Assembly (NCBI GenBank): GCA_963920525.1
Contig: OY986437.1
Span: forward strand, 92,034,213-92,098,212
Length of the DNA stretch: 64,000 nt
Source of the DNA: Dichetophora obliterata
Lineage: Eukaryota > Arthropoda > Insecta > Diptera > Sciomyzidae
Direction of reading: 5' to 3'
A program made the translations under genes and the position numbers. The notes under the pieces were generated by a model. The model saw only the letters and a list, made by a program, of their open reading frames with translations, did not search any database and was not told the DNA's origin. Positions 1 through 10,930 of this stretch are shown here, in pieces; position 1 is the first letter of the stretch, and each line of letters opens with the position of its first letter.

Positions 1-1894
1 AAATTTAAAACTGCAAAATTTAAGATTATGTCGTCAGAAATTAGAATATAGCAAAACCAAAAATAGTTCAGTTAATATCAATGCTACATGTAAATTAATG
101 AAATTTCTCACAAGAATGCAAACTAAAATTCGAGTAAAAAACGACAGCTGAAAAATCTCACTACATGTATACAAAATTATACAAATGTACAGAGTGCATC
201 TACATATATTTTAATGCATGCACAAATTTCCATGTGCAGAAAAAAATATGTTCTGGAATTATGTATATGCACAATGCTCAAAGTGAATTTATTTGAAAAA
301 CAAAAACAAGATTTTCAAATAGCTACACGATGCATCCGTTTTAAGCTTTAAATAATTTATGATAACGTGAGTGTTTTAATCATTGAACTGAATAATTCAG
401 ATGTTTAACCGAAATTGCATTTATTGCAGATTTCTGGCATTTCTAGAAATAAATAAATGAAGCTGAAAATTACGAAAAATATGTCATAACAACGCTGCTT
501 AAATATTCAGCTGCATAAGTATTTTGATTTAATTTAAATGTGCATCTTTTTTTACTGAAAGCTTAAAATTATTTAAAGTTTAATATTCCATTTTAAATGA
601 CACTTTATTCTATTATTTTTTACCTTGTTGTAAATTTTTTGTTCTTCTTCTTATAGTCTTATTTAATATAGCTAATTTTTAAATATAACATAATTGTACG
701 AAACAATTTCCAAAGTGTCATTTTATTGCTATATCTTTCAATAAGATATAGTTACACCCATTGTATCTGTGTGTTTGTGAGTGTAAATGTGTGTGTACAT
801 TAATTTTTTTATTCCGTAAGAAATAACCTTAACATAAATTTTCATTGCATTCCAATAAAAAGATATGTAATCATAACTACAGTCATTATTAAACTAATCT
901 TAATTATAGCTAAACTAATTTTTAAGCAAAAAATTAACTAGTTTATTAAAAATATCTTGTAGTTAAGCAAAAATTGTCTATTATGCCTATTTAAAAATAT
1001 AAATAATATTAATTTTTAAAGACTTCTTGTATATTTTATGAAGACATTACAGCTAAAATACCAAAAAAAAATATTTAAAAATTACTTTAAATGTTTAAAA
1101 TTTATATCTATACTTACTTATATAAATAAATTTATAAAAGTATATATCTACTGATATGAATACCATTGATATATTATATAAGTATTTTTTGTAACATGAT
1201 GCTAAGAAAAATAAATAATAATATTTCAAAAACGGAAACAATTGTCTTTTGTATTGCAAATTAAATGACTTTACTTGAACAGCTTGCAAATCATCATTTG
1301 AAATATCAATATATCAGGTAGGTTCAATTAAGTGCATATGTATGTATATCTTCAACCACCTCGTTATATTTGACACAGAGAGAAAATATTAAGCATTTTA
1401 TTCAATAAATCTCAAGATATAAAAATCAAGCCATAAACCGTATCTTACGTTTTTTAGCATTGCTCAGCTGAAAAAAGAAGTGCTTGCGAAGAAGTTCTGG
1501 AATGACTTTTTTAATGCTGGGTATCTGTTCTCACTCATGCATAAAATTTCAATCCAAGTTTTATTTTCCTTGCACCTATTGCGAAAACAGAAACACAGCT
1601 ATATTCTATTACAGGCTCGTAACCAAGGTGAGAGCTTTGGTGTTCAAAGCCCCGCCCCATACAGTCTGAAGGTATAAAATAAATCAATTTAAATATGACA
1701 AATCGAAAAAATGTTGAAAATAATTCTTTTAAAAATAAAAATTTTACCACTTTCAATTAAAAATTTTAAAAATTATTAATTGATTTAGCATAAAATGTGC
1801 ATTAAAGTGGGTCACCAAAAAAAGTTTGCTAAGTCTGCGCCTCATTTAAAAGCTTATGTAAAGGAGGTTTCGGTCCCATCAACATTTTTTCTTA
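1..1894. other. Gene-free AT-rich stretch
   Basis: I see no credible gene on either strand. The sequence is strongly AT-rich, with a short degenerate TG-rich microsatellite near 768-800. A locally GC-richer patch around 1613-1675 looks like an old transposon end but has no visible partner. Short open frames here have no recognisable motif. Confidence 0.6.
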
Positions 1895-2313
1895 GGTGGA
1901 CCCACGGTTGCCATCTCAAATTCCCATAAAAAATATTTTTTTATCACGGTAACAAAAGTAAATTACCACAAGAATTCCCATTGCAAAAAACTTAAAAAAA
2001 ATACCCAATACAATTACGAAAATACCACAAAAAATACCACACGTATTTCAAATTACCACAAAAATACGACTCGTTAAAAAATACCACAGAAAATACCATA
2101 CGCATTAAAAAATACCACTAAATTTATTAAAAATGTACCATACTTTTTTACATTGAAATGCAAGCAAAAAGTACTCGTTAAATAAATAAAATATGTATTT
2201 ACAAATAGCAATCAATCTCTTCATATTGTTAATTTTTTTGTAAATCATACATATTATTATTGAACAAGTCATTATGATTTCTGTTTAAAAAAAACCTTGT
2301 AACATTTTTTTCC

Positions 2314-2572
2314 TTATGATAAACGTTTGTCATGAAGAATAGCGGTGACCAAATCCGTTGAAACTCTGTTTTTATCTGAAGTTTTACTTATATTAACTTT
2401 CGGATAAATACGTTCAGCATTTCCAGAAGAGTGAGGAAGGCATGAAATATATGGTATGAGCTTTCTCATTAATGGAATATAAAACTCATCAAAATGTTCT
2501 CTTCTTACACCTACAACTTCTGGCCAAAAATTAAAGAACGATAAAGTCGGGTTTATATCATCAGGTGTAATG
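2314..2572 (-). pseudogene. hAT transposase C-terminal dimerisation fragment
   Basis: The minus strand reads open for about 85 codons to a TAA at 2314-2316. It contains CLPHSSGNAERIYPKVN, which matches the hAT-family C-terminal dimerisation signature (LPHSSA..ERIFS...). Ahead of it are FFNFWPEVV and DEFYIPLMRKLIPYIS, in keeping with the helical region before that motif. There is no start codon and no upstream catalytic domain, so this is a remnant of the transposase of the surrounding element. It lies inside the TSD-flanked element 1903-3086, on the side left of the nested insertion. It is certainly non-functional. Confidence 0.75.
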
Positions 2573-2617
2573 GTTTATGTCATCTAAAGATATTACATAT
2601 GATAAATGTCGTATGAG

Positions 2618-2861
2618 CATTGGCGTCGGAAGCGGAGGGGAAAGGGGGGCAATTGCCCCCGCACTTTTTTAGCTAGATAAAAAATTTAAAAGGAAAAGTA
2701 ATACAAAATATCAGTTTTTTTACAACGATAATATTTTTGTATTATATATTTTCCTCTTTTTTCTCTCTTCTTCATGTTTAATGTTAAGAAATTTTGGTAA
2801 ACTTTTTTTGCACCACCATCTGTACTGTCCTCCCAGATGAAATTCGCTTCCGACGCGCTTG
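2618..2861. mobile_element. 244-bp hAT-type MITE nested in the larger hAT
   Basis: The 8-bp duplication CGTATGAG flanks it at 2610-2617 and 2862-2869. The ends are inverted: CATTGGCGTCGGAAGCG at the left, and CAAGCGCGTCGGAAGCG for the right end on the other strand. A G-run followed by CAATTGCCCCC sits just inside the left end. The same two ends, with their inner G/C runs, bound the 1.76-kb element at 24853-26610, so this is probably its internally deleted derivative in opposite orientation. Confidence 0.85.
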
Positions 2862-3086
2862 CGTATGAGCGGTATTATTGATGCTTTTTTTAAATTTTTT
2901 AGGTCCAAAATGGTGAAATGCTTTAAAACTTCCACTGTGTTGCTGCTTTTCTTATAAATTTCCAAAACATTTAAAAACTGTAGAATAAGGAACTTTGCGA
3001 AAAAACCCATGTGCATTAAAAAATACCATGCTGATTTAAAATTTCCCAAGGTAATTAAAAATTCCCAAAAATAGGTGGGAACCGTG

Positions 3087-3741
3087 GGTGGACCCAAAAT
3101 GTTATTTTTTGTATAACTTCACCAGTTTTTAACCGATCGTAATAGCTCTTAAAATAGTTACAAAAATTCTGTATGAAGGCGCTTATCAGGCACGTAGCCA
3201 GGAATTACCCAAGGAGGGAGAGGTTAATTAAAAAAAAATATTGATTGTTTTTTATTAAATGTTTTCTAAAATTGTTGACGCCATAGGCTAAAAATAGTTG
3301 ATTTGATATTTGATATAGTGTTAAAATCTATAAAGTTTCGGGCCGATTTATAGATTTGTAGAACTAGCTCAAGAGACCAATAAATGCAGAAGAGTATTAT
3401 AATAGTTGAAAACATCTCTTCAAGTAAATTTTTTTACAAAACAGGTATTTATTTGGTTTTAAATGTAATTGTTCTTTACAATGAATTATAAAACATGAAA
3501 ATCGGCTTAAAAAGTACCAAAGTTGTGATATTTTACTTTTCAAAAAATTTGTTTTTATTTCTTGTTTCAATAAAAAAAATAGTAAATTCCAAATTTGAAA
3601 AAATTGCAATGAAATGTTAAAATATTTTCTGAAACAACACTTCATACATATATAAAAAATTCTGTGATTCCGTGCTTACTCAATCCCCAAAAATACAAAA
3701 ATGCAAAATTTTAAAAAAAATGACATGACGGGTGTTATAAC
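3087..3741. other. Gene-free spacer
   Basis: No gene is supported. A single transposon-end-like motif (GGCACGTAGCCAGGAATT, about 3189-3206) has no partner in view. Confidence 0.5.
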
Positions 3742-4140
3742 TAGTGTCCGACCAAATATTCGGTTTCGGTTACTGCCAGTTTCGGCTATTCAGCCTTAAT
3801 GTGGCCGAACCCCGTAACCAAAACTTTTGGTAAAATTTCTTCCACTAGTTATTTAATTCAAATATATAAGTTTGGTTTAATCAAAATATTTACAACTCGT
3901 AATACAAAACAAAAATTATGAATTCGTCTACAACTTGAATTATCGTGTAAACGCAAAACATTTTGATTAATTTTAGGCGTTCGATATTATCATTTTCGAT
4001 TCTATCATCTATATTGCAATTAATATAACATTTTTTAAATAACAAGCCAAAAAGTGATAACCAGTTTCGGTTTCGGCCGAATATTATAAAATGGCCGAAT
4101 ATTCGGTTTCGGCCAAAATTCCAGTTTCGATCGGACACTA
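3742..4140. mobile_element. hAT-type MITE with 8-bp TSD
   Basis: The ends TAGTGTCCGA and TCGGACACTA are exact inverted repeats. GTTATAAC is duplicated outside both (3734-3741 and 4141-4148). Subterminal clusters of CGGTTTCGG and GGCCGAATATT flank an AT-rich core. The open frame across it on the minus strand encodes only translated repeats, with no transposase motif. Confidence 0.88.
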
Positions 4141-4148
4141 GTTATAAC

Positions 4149-5023
4149 ATATTCTTTAGCTAATTTATGAAAAAAATTGCAATAATTCAAAGGTTATAAC
4201 ATTTTCTGTTCTTTTATTAATTTTTATGAAAAAACAACAAAGAATGTGAATAGACAACCTTGATCACAAATTTAGCTATAGTTGGAACTAGGTAGTCCAA
4301 TCCCGGAAGCTTTTCTCGATCTCAGGATTATCGGGATTGAAAATCTCAACACCAGGATCCCGGGATTAGTTCGGGATTTAAAATTTTGAGAAGTAAATAA
4401 TTCAAAACGTTTTTAATAAAATTTTTTTGTTATTTATTACTTGAAACTAAAAAATTAATTCATTTATAAGGTAACAAAAACAAAACGAAACACATTAAGG
4501 ATATTCACCATTGCGTGGTTTTCAATGCAGTTAAAAAGCCCCGTGGTGTTGTACCACACTTTACCGAGCGGATTTAATATTTTTTTTTTATGTTTCACAT
4601 GAAATCTCTAAAAACCAAAAGTGTGGTAGTTTTAAGTAGCCCGATGTTTTGTTTAACGGAACGTGGTTTTTAAAGTTCCATAAACAACTGATCGGTTGGC
4701 AGTTATTTTCTAATTGCAATAAATTGGAAGAAGCTAAAAATGCAAGTTACACTTTTTTATGCCATATATTAATAAAATATATCAAATTGGATAGTTAATT
4801 TATTTACATAGTAACAAAAAGCTATAGTGGGAGGTTCTCAACCACAAATTATATTTTAAAGGGTGCTCATATCGTGATTTTCAACCACACAATTGTTAAT
4901 ACTCTTATTGTTAATAAACACAAAAAACATAAATAATATTAATGACTAGCACATTGTATTAATTTAACCCTTTCAGAGGATTTGCCTAATATGTTGGACA
5001 CTCCAGTCGGTAATTTTTATATG
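4149..5023. other. Gene-free stretch with a CCCGGGAT-rich patch
   Basis: No gene is supported. Repeated ATCCCGGGAT-like words around 4300-4380 look like one degenerate transposon end. The remainder is AT-rich and unremarkable. Confidence 0.5.
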
Positions 5024-5274
5024 TAAGGTCCCTTCGCCAAATAAGGCCCAAGCCTTAATAAGGCCCGATTTCTAATACGCACATTTATTGCATTTCCTGC
5101 AAAATGATTTTTTGCACGTTTAAACATGTTCGTATCTGCATCACGATGCAAAAAAAATTACTTCGATTGCGCATCTGTGAAGCGAGTGACAGTCGAACGA
5201 AGTCAGCGGTAGCGTCAACAACGTGGTTGATGTAATATTGTGCTCGCAGTAAAAGTCCGTTATTCTACGAATTA

Positions 5275-6561
5275 TTGGGGGTTGGAATTAGTTTTAAAGG
5301 TTTTCTAAGAGATGGCGTAACTATCAATAGATCGCATCGGGCACACCTGTGACTATATTCATTTCAAAGCACATTGTCTAAGCTTCATTTTTCAGTATGT
5401 GTCATTCCACTGAAGTGTAAACAACATATATTTTTTTTCTCTGTGAACATGTCGACTTTCGTTCCAACAAAACGCAATTTGCGGGAAGGTTTACTTTTGT
5501 GCTTCCATTTGAAGAAAAAAGCGGTTGAAGCACAACGCACGCTTACTGAGGCTTACGGGGACTATGCTCCATCGATTTCTACTTGTGAGTACTGGATCCG
5601 TCGGTTTAAAAGTGGTGATTTTGATACGGAAGACTAAGAGCGTCCGGGCCAGCCGAAAAAGTTTGAAGATGAGGAATTGGAGGCTTTGCTCGATGAAGAC
5701 CCGTGTCAAACCCTTCAAGAATTGTCAGAATCATTGGGAGTCGACTTATCAACGGTCGGCAAACGCTTGAAAGCCATGGGAATGATTCAAAAGCAAGGAA
5801 ATTGGGTGCCGTACCAGTTGAAGCCGAGAGACGTTGAACGGCGATTTTGCATGTGCGAACAACTGCTTCAACGGCATAAAAGGAAGAGTTTTTGCATCGT
5901 ATTGTCACTGGCGATGAAAAGTGGATCCATTACGATAATCCTAAGCGAAAAAAATCGTGGGGACCACCCGGCCATGCATCAACATCGAGGGCCAAGCCGA
6001 ATATTCATGGCGCCAAGCTTATGCTGTGTATTTGGTGGGATCAGAAGGGTGTCGTGTACTATGAGCTGCTAAAACCTAACGCAACCATCACTTGGGAACG
6101 CTACCAACAACAATTGATGCAATTGAGCCGAGCATTAAAGGTTAAACGGCCGGAATATGCCAAAAGACACGACAAAGTGGTTTTTCAACATGACAACGCA
6201 CGGCCACATGTTGCAAGAACCGTCAAGGAAACGTTGGAGGCGCTGAATTGGGATGTGCTACCCCACCCGCCTTATAGCCCAGACATAGCCCCTTCCGACT
6301 ACCACCTATTCAGATCGATGACGCATGGCTTGGCTGAGCAGCGCTTCACTTCTTACGAGGATACCAAAAAATGGGTCGATTCGTGGATTGCCTCAAAAGA
6401 CGAATCGTTCTTCCGGCGCGGAATCCATATGCTGCCAGAAAGATGGGAAAATGTTGTAGCTAACGATGGACAATACTTTGAATAATATACATTGTACCGT
6501 TGTTTCTAAATAAATGCTCAAAAACCGAAAAAAAACCTTTAAAATTAATTCCAACCCCCAA
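5275..6561 (+). mobile_element. mariner element, 1287 bp, TA-flanked
   Basis: The termini 5275-5304 and 6532-6561 are inverted repeats of 30 bp with one mismatch (starting TTGGGGGTTGGAATTA). TA dinucleotides directly flank both ends (5273-5274 and 6562-6563), as expected for Tc1/mariner insertion. The size is typical of mariner. The transposase lies on the plus strand between the repeats with one nonsense codon and one frameshift, so the copy looks recently inactivated. Confidence 0.95.
5449..6485 (+). pseudogene. mariner transposase (DD34D), one nonsense and one frameshift
   Basis: The frame begins ATG at 5449 (MSTFVPTKRNLREG). It runs through an N-terminal helix-turn-helix DNA-binding region (EAYGDYAP..STCEYWIRRFKSGDFD) into the linker WVPYQLKPRDVERR. 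It ends with a DDE/D domain showing TGDEKWIHYDNP (first Asp), QHDNARPHVA (second Asp) and PYSPDIAPSDYHLFRSM (third Asp), finishing QYFE at 6485. A TAA at 5635-5637 interrupts the frame where relatives have a charged residue, and the next codons (ERPGQPKKF) continue in the same frame. At about 5889-5892 one base is missing, and the catalytic domain continues in another frame. Everything else appears intact, about 345 codons as in active mariners. I read it as mellifera/irritans-like from memory of such sequences. Confidence 0.95.
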
Positions 6562-7184
6562 TAACTATTGCCTACGTCCAGCTTTGAATTAAAAATCAAG
6601 AAAGGTATTTTAACGAAAACAAAAAAGGCCCAAACATTTTTTTCTTTCCGGCTTTCTTTTTCCGATCTCATGTCCACACCTAAATCTACCTGGCAGAAAA
6701 AATTCAAAAAGAAAGCCATCAACTATAAAGGTCAGCAAATTACCAAAATTTTCTTTAAAAAGCCAGAGTAACTTTATTTTAATTTTCAAAATGAACTTTT
6801 GGTAATAAAAGTATTTTTTCGAAAAAGTTTTTATAAAAAAAAGCTATGAAAACCATTTATGTTTAGTATAAATGTAAACCAACATTTGTAATAACAATAT
6901 GTGTTCTTATTTTATTATTTTCTGACTGTTTTGTTATGTTTCTAAAACCGTTATATATTGGGTCTTATTTAGACATGGTGGTCTTAATATGGCAAAAATC
7001 AGAAAATTTTTAAAACCTTCTGAGCTGGATATATTTTTTACTTTTTCATGCTTTATTTTTATGTTTTTGAAAAAAGAATTGAATAAACAAAAATACAAAA
7101 TTGCAAAAATAAGTTTAAAAACACCCGTTTCTCTTCTGCCTGGTAAAAACCGTTAGGCTGGCCTTATTTGGGTAGCTTACCTTA

Positions 7185-7690
7185 TTTGTTTTGCAAAGCT
7201 TTTTTTTAAATCAAATCGTTTGGTTCTATGAAAAAAGATCAACCAACATGATAAAAATAAATTTAGAAATATATTTGACATTTAAGTCAGTTGGATTTTC
7301 GTTTTTGTGGCGAAGAAAAGAAAAAAAATTTGTTTGGCCAATTTTTTTAGTAAAAATCAACCGGACAAAGATCAAATTTCTGTTTTTTCATCTTTTTATG
7401 ACTTTAATGATAAGAATATTAGGAGGGTTTAAAAGCAAAGATCTAAAGGGCTGAGAAACCTTTAAAAGATTAAAAAAATGACTGTGCCGAACAGGAGCAA
7501 AACAATTTTTTCTTTGTACAAGCTTGTAAAACGAAAGTAGCGCAGACTAAAATAAAACATATGTTTTTTCATCTTTTAAGGACCTAACTGATAGGAATAT
7601 TACCTTAAAAAAATTATTTCCTTCTTAGTTTAGCCTAGCCATTGAAAGGGTTAAAGAAAAAAATATAAAAAAAGACAGGACAGTTTAAGG
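7185..7690. other. Gene-free stretch
   Basis: No gene, repeat boundary or RNA is recognisable. The open frame around 7191-7454 is low-complexity Phe/Lys-rich translation of AT-rich DNA. Confidence 0.5.
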
Positions 7691-8332
7691 TATTACTATT
7701 AATTTTAATTTAATTTTAATTTTTTAATTTAATTTATTTATTTAACTTAAATCATAACGATTACATTTTTCATAAAATAAACTTAGGATTATCCGGCAAC
7801 TTGTCTGTAGCTACGAGGGCTAGTGTCGACAAGCTATCCGAAATAAGAAAATAGAATTAACAAGATCCAAGACTCAGGATCCGCGGCATCGTCATACCCG
7901 ACACACCATAAGGGAATGCCCTGTGGCATAATTTTATACAAAAAACAGGATATACATTGACTTTATAAATACATATATGTATGTCAATCATTTAAACAAA
8001 TTTCAGCTAGAAAAAAAAAAGAAATATATAAACTGGATATTATTCAAAATATTATTAAAATAATTACAATCTTTAGCTCACAGGGAGCTGGAGGCGAAAG
8101 TAGTAGAGTATTAAATGTTAAAAATTACATCAATTTATTAAAGAGAGGGGTCATAATTAATGATAAAAAAACTAATAAAAGAAGAAAATAAGGTAAATAT
8201 ATTAAGGTAAACAAAATAAAGTTTAACAATACGGCATAAAATCAAATTACAAAAAAATCCGAGTAGACATTTCATCAACAGAGTAGAGGAGTTCATCAAC
8301 ATCATAATAAGACAAAGTGAGAAGCCATGATT

Positions 8333-8812
8333 TTACTTTTCTGAAAAATAAAGATTTACTGCGAATAGATTGAATGGAAATGGGCAGTCTATTAAAGAGT
8401 CTTGGAGCAACTGCTGTATTGGAGCAAACCCCAATAGAAATTGATAGTTATGTTGTGAGATAGATACTAAGTTCCGAGTGTTAACTCTTAAGTTATGGTT
8501 ATTGTAACTTCTGCTTAACGAATAGCCAGATCGACTGAAAAATGTTTTTAAGACTTTAAAGTAGTAAAGATGTTTAAAAGACAGAACATTCAAGTCCATA
8601 AATAGAGGCAGACTACTTTCACGGCGATCTTTTTTAAGAATAATACGAATGGAATGTTTTTGCGATACTAAAAGCGGATATATTTTATTGTTATGCGTAC
8701 CACCCCAACATGTCAATCCATACTCCAACTTTGACTGGAAGATACCAAAATATATGCACTTTAAGAGACTGGAACAACAATATGGTTTCAACAAATATAA
8801 ATACACGCTCAA
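8333..8812 (-). pseudogene. LINE reverse transcriptase thumb/C-terminal fragment
   Basis: The translation contains KCIYFGIFQSKLEYGLTCWGG, then LVSQKHSIRIILKKDRRESS, LPLFMDLNVLSFKHLYYFKVLK and FFSRSGYS. This order (a Y..F.S.L.YG...WG block, then a QK..IR.I block, then PLF..L.. and the Y..L block) is the conserved region after the RT palm in CR1/Jockey-type elements. It ends at a stop at 8333. It is collinear with the palm fragment upstream on the same strand (9292-9953) but separated from it by about 480 bp of non-RT sequence. It is a dead fragment. Confidence 0.75.
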
Positions 8813-8981
8813 AGATCTTGGACTAAATTCGAATAAATCCTGTATTGAATATATGACGACACCGAAACTGTATTAAAATTTAATCAACGGTATATATTAC
8901 AATTGATTTTTATTCTCTTATGAGACTTAATTTTAATACATGCTTGTATTAAAATATTTTTTACAAAAATAAAAAATTAAC

Positions 8982-9054
8982 GAAACATGTGGGATTCGAA
9001 CCCACTACGTTTAGGTTATAAGTTTTTGGCTCTACCAACTGCTCTATGAAGCCA
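8982..9054 (-). repeat. tRNA-like pseudogene or SINE head
   Basis: On the minus strand there is an A-box-like AGCAGTTGGTAGAGC and a perfect T-arm GTGGGTTCGAATCCCAC. A loop CTTATAA sits where the anticodon loop should be. The acceptor halves (GGCTTCA and ATGTTTC) barely pair and the anticodon stem is broken, so it cannot be a working tRNA. It lies inside the interrupted LINE and probably belongs to a tRNA-derived SINE insertion. Confidence 0.55.
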
Positions 9055-9291
9055 CATCTATAAAGAAATGATAAACATGCATAAGAACTGAACCAAGCCG
9101 AACGCTGCTTTTGAAGACTAATCCAACCTGTATTAAATATTTTTCCAGGTTTTATTAAAAAATGTCTAGTATTTTGAAGAGTTTGAATTCTAATAGAAAG
9201 GGTATTAAAAAATGCATGATTCCAAAGATTGGATTAAAAATTAGTCCAAGATTTTTGACCGTGTACCTAGTCGCGGCCATAAGATACTTTT

Positions 9292-9953
9292 TCAGTTACC
9301 AAAATCTAGATCTCTGCCAGAAACATTAAAAAACATGATTCTCGTTTTGTCACTAAGGACCAACCTATGAACTTTGAACCAGTGATTTAATATTTCCAAA
9401 TCATGATTTATGTCCGCAATCAGGGATGATGGAGAGCTACCAGTGAAAGTATAGGCCATATCCTTAGCAAATGCATTTATATTGCTTACAAAGCTTTGCG
9501 AGAATATTGAATTAATTAAAATCAGAAAGAGAATTGGGCCAAGCACTGAACCTTGAGGTACACCTAAAACTATGGGCAATGAAGAACTCAAGAAGTTATT
9601 AATCTTCACTTTTTGTTGTCTATTGGATAAATAAGAACTGAGCCAATTATAAAAGGAGCCTCTAAATCCAAAATTATATAATTTAGTTAACAAAATAGAG
9701 TGATCGACGGTATCAAATGCCTTAGTAATATCTATAAAGAGTGCAGCTGTTATATGCTTATTATTAAGGCCAGAGTAAACATTACTACAGAAATTAAGTA
9801 GAGCATCTTCAGTAGATAGCCCTGCTTTGAATCCAAATTGCCATTTACTAAAAAGTTTGTTCTTTTCAATAAAATTGACTATACGAGTCTTTACAGCTTT
9901 CTCAAAGATTTTAGCGAAAATTGGTAGAAGTGATATTGGCCTGAAGTTATTTA
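9292..9953 (-). pseudogene. LINE reverse transcriptase palm fragment
   Basis: Reading down from about 9953, the minus strand gives NNFRPISLLPIFAKIFEKA, then QFGFKAGLSTEDALL, then ALFIDITKAFDTVDHSILL, then GVPQGSVLGPILFLILIN. These are the standard motifs of a non-LTR reverse transcriptase. The frame stays open across about 220 codons even though the first two-thirds lack an ATG. The catalytic F/YADD motif is degraded to FAKDM, so the enzyme is dead. It ends at a stop at 9292. The coding region continues, after an interruption, at 8812. Confidence 0.85.
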
Positions 9954-10057
9954 TAAGTTATTATAAGATATTTTCATGAATTTGAAAAATTTTCCCTGAA
10001 ATCTGTTCAAAATATCGTCCTGAAAAATAGAATTGCATATGCATAAAGAACATTATG

Positions 10058-10816
10058 CATAAAGACTTGCATTTACACGCTCACAAGGTACAATTGAGTC
10101 AAGAACTAAAGCCTCTTGACCATTTCAAGCGTCGTCAATGGTCAGAATAGTGGCAAGGAATGGCAACAGTGGATGATCAGTTTTCGAAGAAAATCATCTT
10201 CAGTGATGAGGCACATTTTCACCTCAGTGGATTCGTCAATAAGCAGAATTGCCGTATTTGGGCGAATGATAATCCAAGAGTTATTGTCGAAAAAGCAATG
10301 CACCCACAAAGAGTGACTGTTTGGTGCGGTTTATGGGCTGGCGGCATCATCGGGCCGTATTTTTTCCAAAATGAGGCCGGTCAGGCACAGTTACTGTGAA
10401 TGGTGTTCGCTATCGTGAGATGATAAGGAACTTTTTATGACTCGAATTGGAAGATATAGATGTGGACGATATGTGGTTTCAATAGGACGGTGCCACTTGC
10501 CACACAGCTAACGAAATAATGGCTCTTTTGCGCGACAAATTCAATGGCCGTGTTATCTCACGTGGTGGAGATGTCAATTGGCCGCCAAGATCATGTGATT
10601 TGACATCGTTGGACTTTTTTCTTTTGGATCATTTGAAAGAAAAGGTGTATATCGATAAGCCAGCAACAATTCAAGAGCTAAAAGATGAGATAATTCGGCA
10701 CATTAACGGCATAGAACCTCAATTATGCCTCAGCGTCATCGAAAATTTGGACCATCGGATGGAGGTGTGCCGCCGAGGTCGCGGCGGCCATTTGGCCGAT
10801 ATTTTATTCCATACAT
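10058..10816 (+). pseudogene. rosa-like DD41D mariner transposase remnant
   Basis: The 5'-truncated frame opens HLHAHKVQLSQELKPLDHF. It continues with FSDEAHFHLSGFVNKQNCRIW (first catalytic Asp), PQRVTVWCGLWAGGIIGPYFF, then MWFQ-stop-DGATCHTA (second Asp) and NWPPRSCDLTSLDFFLLDHL (third acidic residue). I count 41 residues between the second and third Asp, the spacing I know for the rosa group of mariners. Defects seen are a TAG near 10154, a one-base frameshift around 10385-10395, TGA at 10438-10440 and TAG at 10483-10485. The 3' edge may run to about 10930, where TTTAACCACCC could be an element end. The left end is missing against the LINE relic. Confidence 0.85.
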
Positions 10817-10930
10817 AATTGAACTACACCAATATTATCATAATAAGAAGAAATGACAGTAGTTTCCGAAATAGTTTGTGTTTTATTCACAATCAACATC
10901 GGCCCTTAAAATTTAACCACCCTTTATTTA

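Larger units (their letters stand above)
1903..3086. mobile_element. Degenerate hAT-type element, 1.18 kb, 8-bp TSD
   Basis: The ends are inverted: CACGGTTGCCA at the left, and the right end read on the other strand begins CACGGTTCCCA. The 8-bp sequence GGTGGACC lies immediately outside both ends (1895-1902 and 3087-3094), which is the hAT target duplication length. Subterminal regions carry many AAATACCAC-like motifs (about 2005-2120 and again near 3020), typical of transposase-binding clusters. The interior holds a hAT C-terminal coding remnant on the minus strand and a second, younger hAT-type insertion at 2618-2861. Confidence 0.85.
5024..7184. mobile_element. Possible TAAGG-ended element hosting a mariner
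   Basis: The left edge has TAAGGTCCC followed by CCAAATAAGGCCCAAGCC. The right edge on the opposite strand has TAAGGTAAG followed by CCCAAATAAGGCCAGCC, so the two ends are imperfect inverted repeats. Further AAGGCC-like words lie near 5050-5070 and 6960-7000. I find no convincing target duplication, so the boundary is tentative. The mariner at 5275-6561 lies inside. Confidence 0.4.
7695..9954 (-). mobile_element. 5'-truncated non-LTR retrotransposon (LINE) relic
   Basis: The minus strand carries reverse-transcriptase palm motifs at 9292-9953, thumb and C-terminal motifs at 8333-8812, and then a non-coding tail ending in a TTTAAT-rich run at about 7695-7745. That run fits a LINE 3' tail. The 5' part (endonuclease) is missing, and the upstream break lies close to a rosa-like transposase fragment. 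About 400 bp between the two coding blocks contains a tRNA-like sequence and other material that is not RT, so an insertion there is likely. Confidence 0.75.

Noticed and set aside
3890..4138. 82-aa minus-strand ORF with FGRNR repeats
   Set aside because: The FGRNR repeats translate the CGGTTTCGG subterminal repeats of the hAT-type MITE 3742-4140.
5016..7192. Target duplication for the TAAGG-ended element
   Set aside because: The flanking octamers do not match. Only the inverted ends support the call, so confidence was kept low.
8982..9054. Functional tRNA gene
   Set aside because: The T-arm is perfect but the acceptor and anticodon stems do not pair. The sequence lies inside an interrupted LINE, so it is a SINE head or pseudogene.
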